From Agapanthus africanus (taxonomy: Eukaryota > Streptophyta > Magnoliopsida > Asparagales > Amaryllidaceae), in the NCBI GenBank assembly GCA_030015575.1, contig CM057347.1:509581176-509645175 (forward strand): a stretch of 64,000 bases of DNA. The letters run 5' to 3'. The notes beneath the pieces were generated by a model, which saw only the letters and a program-made list of their open reading frames with translations, made no database searches and had not been told where the DNA came from. The position numbers were made by a program, and so were the translations under genes. Positions 62,553 to 64,000 of this stretch are shown one piece after another; the first letter of the stretch is position 1, and every line of letters starts with the position of its first letter.

Positions 62553-64000
62553 CTAAGAAGGAAGCGTCCTGCATAGCTCTAGCAATTGTTCACGCACTTC
62601 CTTCCCCACTTTGTCCTGATCGGCGACCACTGCCAACTCCGCCTCCACTTGGGCCCGTTGCTGCGAGACAGATGCAAGCTGATCCCTGACGGCCTGATGA
62701 GCAGCTTCACGGCCTGGAGTGTCATGCTCGGCGACATCAAGTGCTCGCTTCAGTTTCAGCCCATTTGAGATGCGCTCCAGAAGGCCCTCGAAGACGGCCT
62801 TTATCTCAGCGGCGTTCGCCTCAACTTCAGCACGCAGGCGAGTAGTTTTGCTTGAAGACTCCTGGCACTCCTTCAGCCTCAAAGCTGCTTCTTGTTCCAA
62901 ATGACGGAAATGAGAAGTGCTTTGCTCAAGCCATGCTCCCCGTTGAGTACTCACAGCCACAGTCTCAGGGGATAGACCCATCGACTCCAGCTGATGAAGG
63001 CGAGCCTCAATCTCCTGACAGTGGTTAACACAAGAGGCGACGATGCCCTCGTCATGGAAGGTGGCAAATATCACCAACATCGGGTTAACCATCGTAGCGA
63101 AGTCCTCAGCAGACGTAGGAGTCTCGACGTCGAGTTCCTCGATGTAGTCGCTCAATATGCGCAGACTATTCGCCGCACCTTTTGAGGACGGACGTCTCTA
63201 GGAAGGGCCGCCCGGCATTGTAATATGAGACTCAAAAGGCACCAAGACTGGAACGACAGCTGAAAAGACAAAGTGCGATTAGATGATGATTCAATAGATA
63301 TAAAAAAAATCTTTGATAAGATAGTTTACTATACCGGTTGAAGCAGGTGGCAAGGCCGGAAGGGCCGGTGGCGCGACCGATCTTTCTTCTCCCCATTCGA
63401 TTTGTAACACTGCAGTCAGGACAAGAGAGAGTTAGAAATAATTCTATCACCGAAAAAGAAAGGTATCAGTCGGGGACTATACTCATTAGCACCACCAGAG
63501 GGAGAAGTGAGTTCAGATGGGAAGGAGAAGTGTGGGAGCAACACTTGATATAGATGATCAAAGAGCACTCCTGAAAAAATATAACAGTGCGACTTTAGTA
63601 CATAAATTATGCGTTTGAAAGATAAGGTTAATAAATTGCAAACCCATACCTTCCAACATCTTCGACGGTATGAGAGAGGGTTGAGAGGTGACCACCGCCA
63701 AGGCAGTCGTTGAAGGTGCTCCCTCGAGCAGTGGGGCATCAGCGCTGGCTGCACCTGCGTTACGAAAAAAGGTGAACTTGTCAGAAAGGATTGTAAGGTA
63801 AAGAAAGACAGCAACTTGGGATTTACCTGATGAGCTGCCGGCTGAAACGGAGGCGACTCCCTCCTCCATTGACATGAGACCACCGCCCGTGGCCTCATCA
63901 CCCGACTCGATAGGGACCGTTGTCGTGCTCGCAAGACCTGGAGACGGAGGAAGATCGTACACGGGGAGGGCAATGATTGGAGCTTTGCCGGACTCTTGGG
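62553..64000 (-). CDS. Spliced antisense gene in element F (coiled-coil protein, 5' end outside window)
   Basis: Five exons are consistent on the minus strand: 64000-63827, 63754-63650, 63570 to about 63490, 63409-63335 and 63259-62553, separated by GT-AG introns of 72-80 bp with T-rich 3' ends. Reading phase carries across all junctions (third donor uncertain among several GTs). The first exons are Pro/Ser/Ala-rich. The last encodes a ~220-residue, mostly helical, Glu/Gln-rich segment with heptad-like spacing (EVEANAAEIKAVFEGLL, QQRAQVEAELAVVADQ), probably a coiled coil. One in-frame TAG (63200-63198) breaks the last exon, so this copy may be a pseudogene. I do not recognise a catalytic domain. 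Tat-lineage elements are known to carry extra ORFs, some antisense between integrase and 3' LTR, and this fits that position; a captured host gene is the alternative. Confidence 0.72.

Larger units (their letters stand above)
47492..64000 (+). mobile_element. Element F: Tat-lineage retrotransposon with antisense gene, runs off the window
   Basis: 5' LTR 47492-49980, PBS 49986-50004, gag, protease, a third zinc-knuckle module, RT, RNase H, archaeal-type RNase H and integrase to 59330. A structured 3' region, a 158-bp tandem array and a spliced minus-strand gene then run to the window edge. The 3' LTR is not in the window; the left target site is GCTAT (47487-47491). It is the most complete coding unit here, with about ten stops and one frame change. 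Confidence 0.9.

Overview
This window is plant nuclear DNA made entirely of nested LTR retrotransposons; I see no ordinary host gene. The evidence is the Cassandra-type TRIM carrying 5S-rRNA-like LTRs, Ty1/copia and Ty3/gypsy Tat-lineage coding regions (a second, archaeal-type RNase H follows the reverse transcriptase), plant-style TATA boxes, and 5-bp target-site duplications (TSDs) that fix most element boundaries. A repeat-rich angiosperm is likely; the species cannot be named from this sequence.

Layout. The outermost sequence is a minus-strand Ty1/copia pol gene, now split into pieces at 39210-39284, 25832-25898, 1431-1926 and 1-527. Four insertions split or bound it: (1) a Cassandra-like TRIM, 528-1430; (2) element A, 1927-25826, minus strand, TSD GATAC, a gag-pro-pol Tat-like element; (3) solo LTR 'D', 25899-39204, TSD TTATG; (4) element E, from 39285. 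Element A itself contains solo LTR 'S' (4978-6401, TSD AGGAG) and element B (9380-18556, plus strand, gag only). LTR D contains element C (28496-38901, minus strand, gag only, TSD AGGAG), whose 5' LTR contains solo LTR 'G' (36455-38273, TSD AGTGT). Element E (39285-47491, plus strand) is cut by element F (47492 to beyond 64000, plus strand), which has gag-pro-pol and a spliced antisense gene in its 3' region. A, B, C and G share one LTR family; E and F form a related second family with the same primer-binding site and similar U5 but different U3/R.

How they fit together. A has pol, while B and C have kept gag, LTRs, primer-binding site and polypurine tract but lost protease and polymerase, so they look like non-autonomous partners. 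Every coding region is damaged by stops or frameshifts, so none of these copies looks active as it stands.

The most unusual content is non-coding. The long 3' regions of A, B, C and F share an ordered set of small hairpin modules in which stem sequences change but pairing is kept (compensatory changes): a 23-nt ACTYGC/GCRAGT hairpin, a 17-nt 7-3-7 hairpin, a repeated ~54-nt hairpin, arrays of hairpins with a conserved CCTTACGA-type loop, and twin GAAA-tetraloop hairpins. The LTR leaders of both families are also built from many different 13-bp words, each a 5-nt arm, 3-nt centre and complementary 5-nt arm. A branch-point-like TACTRA plus CAG lies just upstream of the gag ATG in all five elements. 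Together these suggest a structured-RNA system in these retrotransposons that standard annotation would miss.
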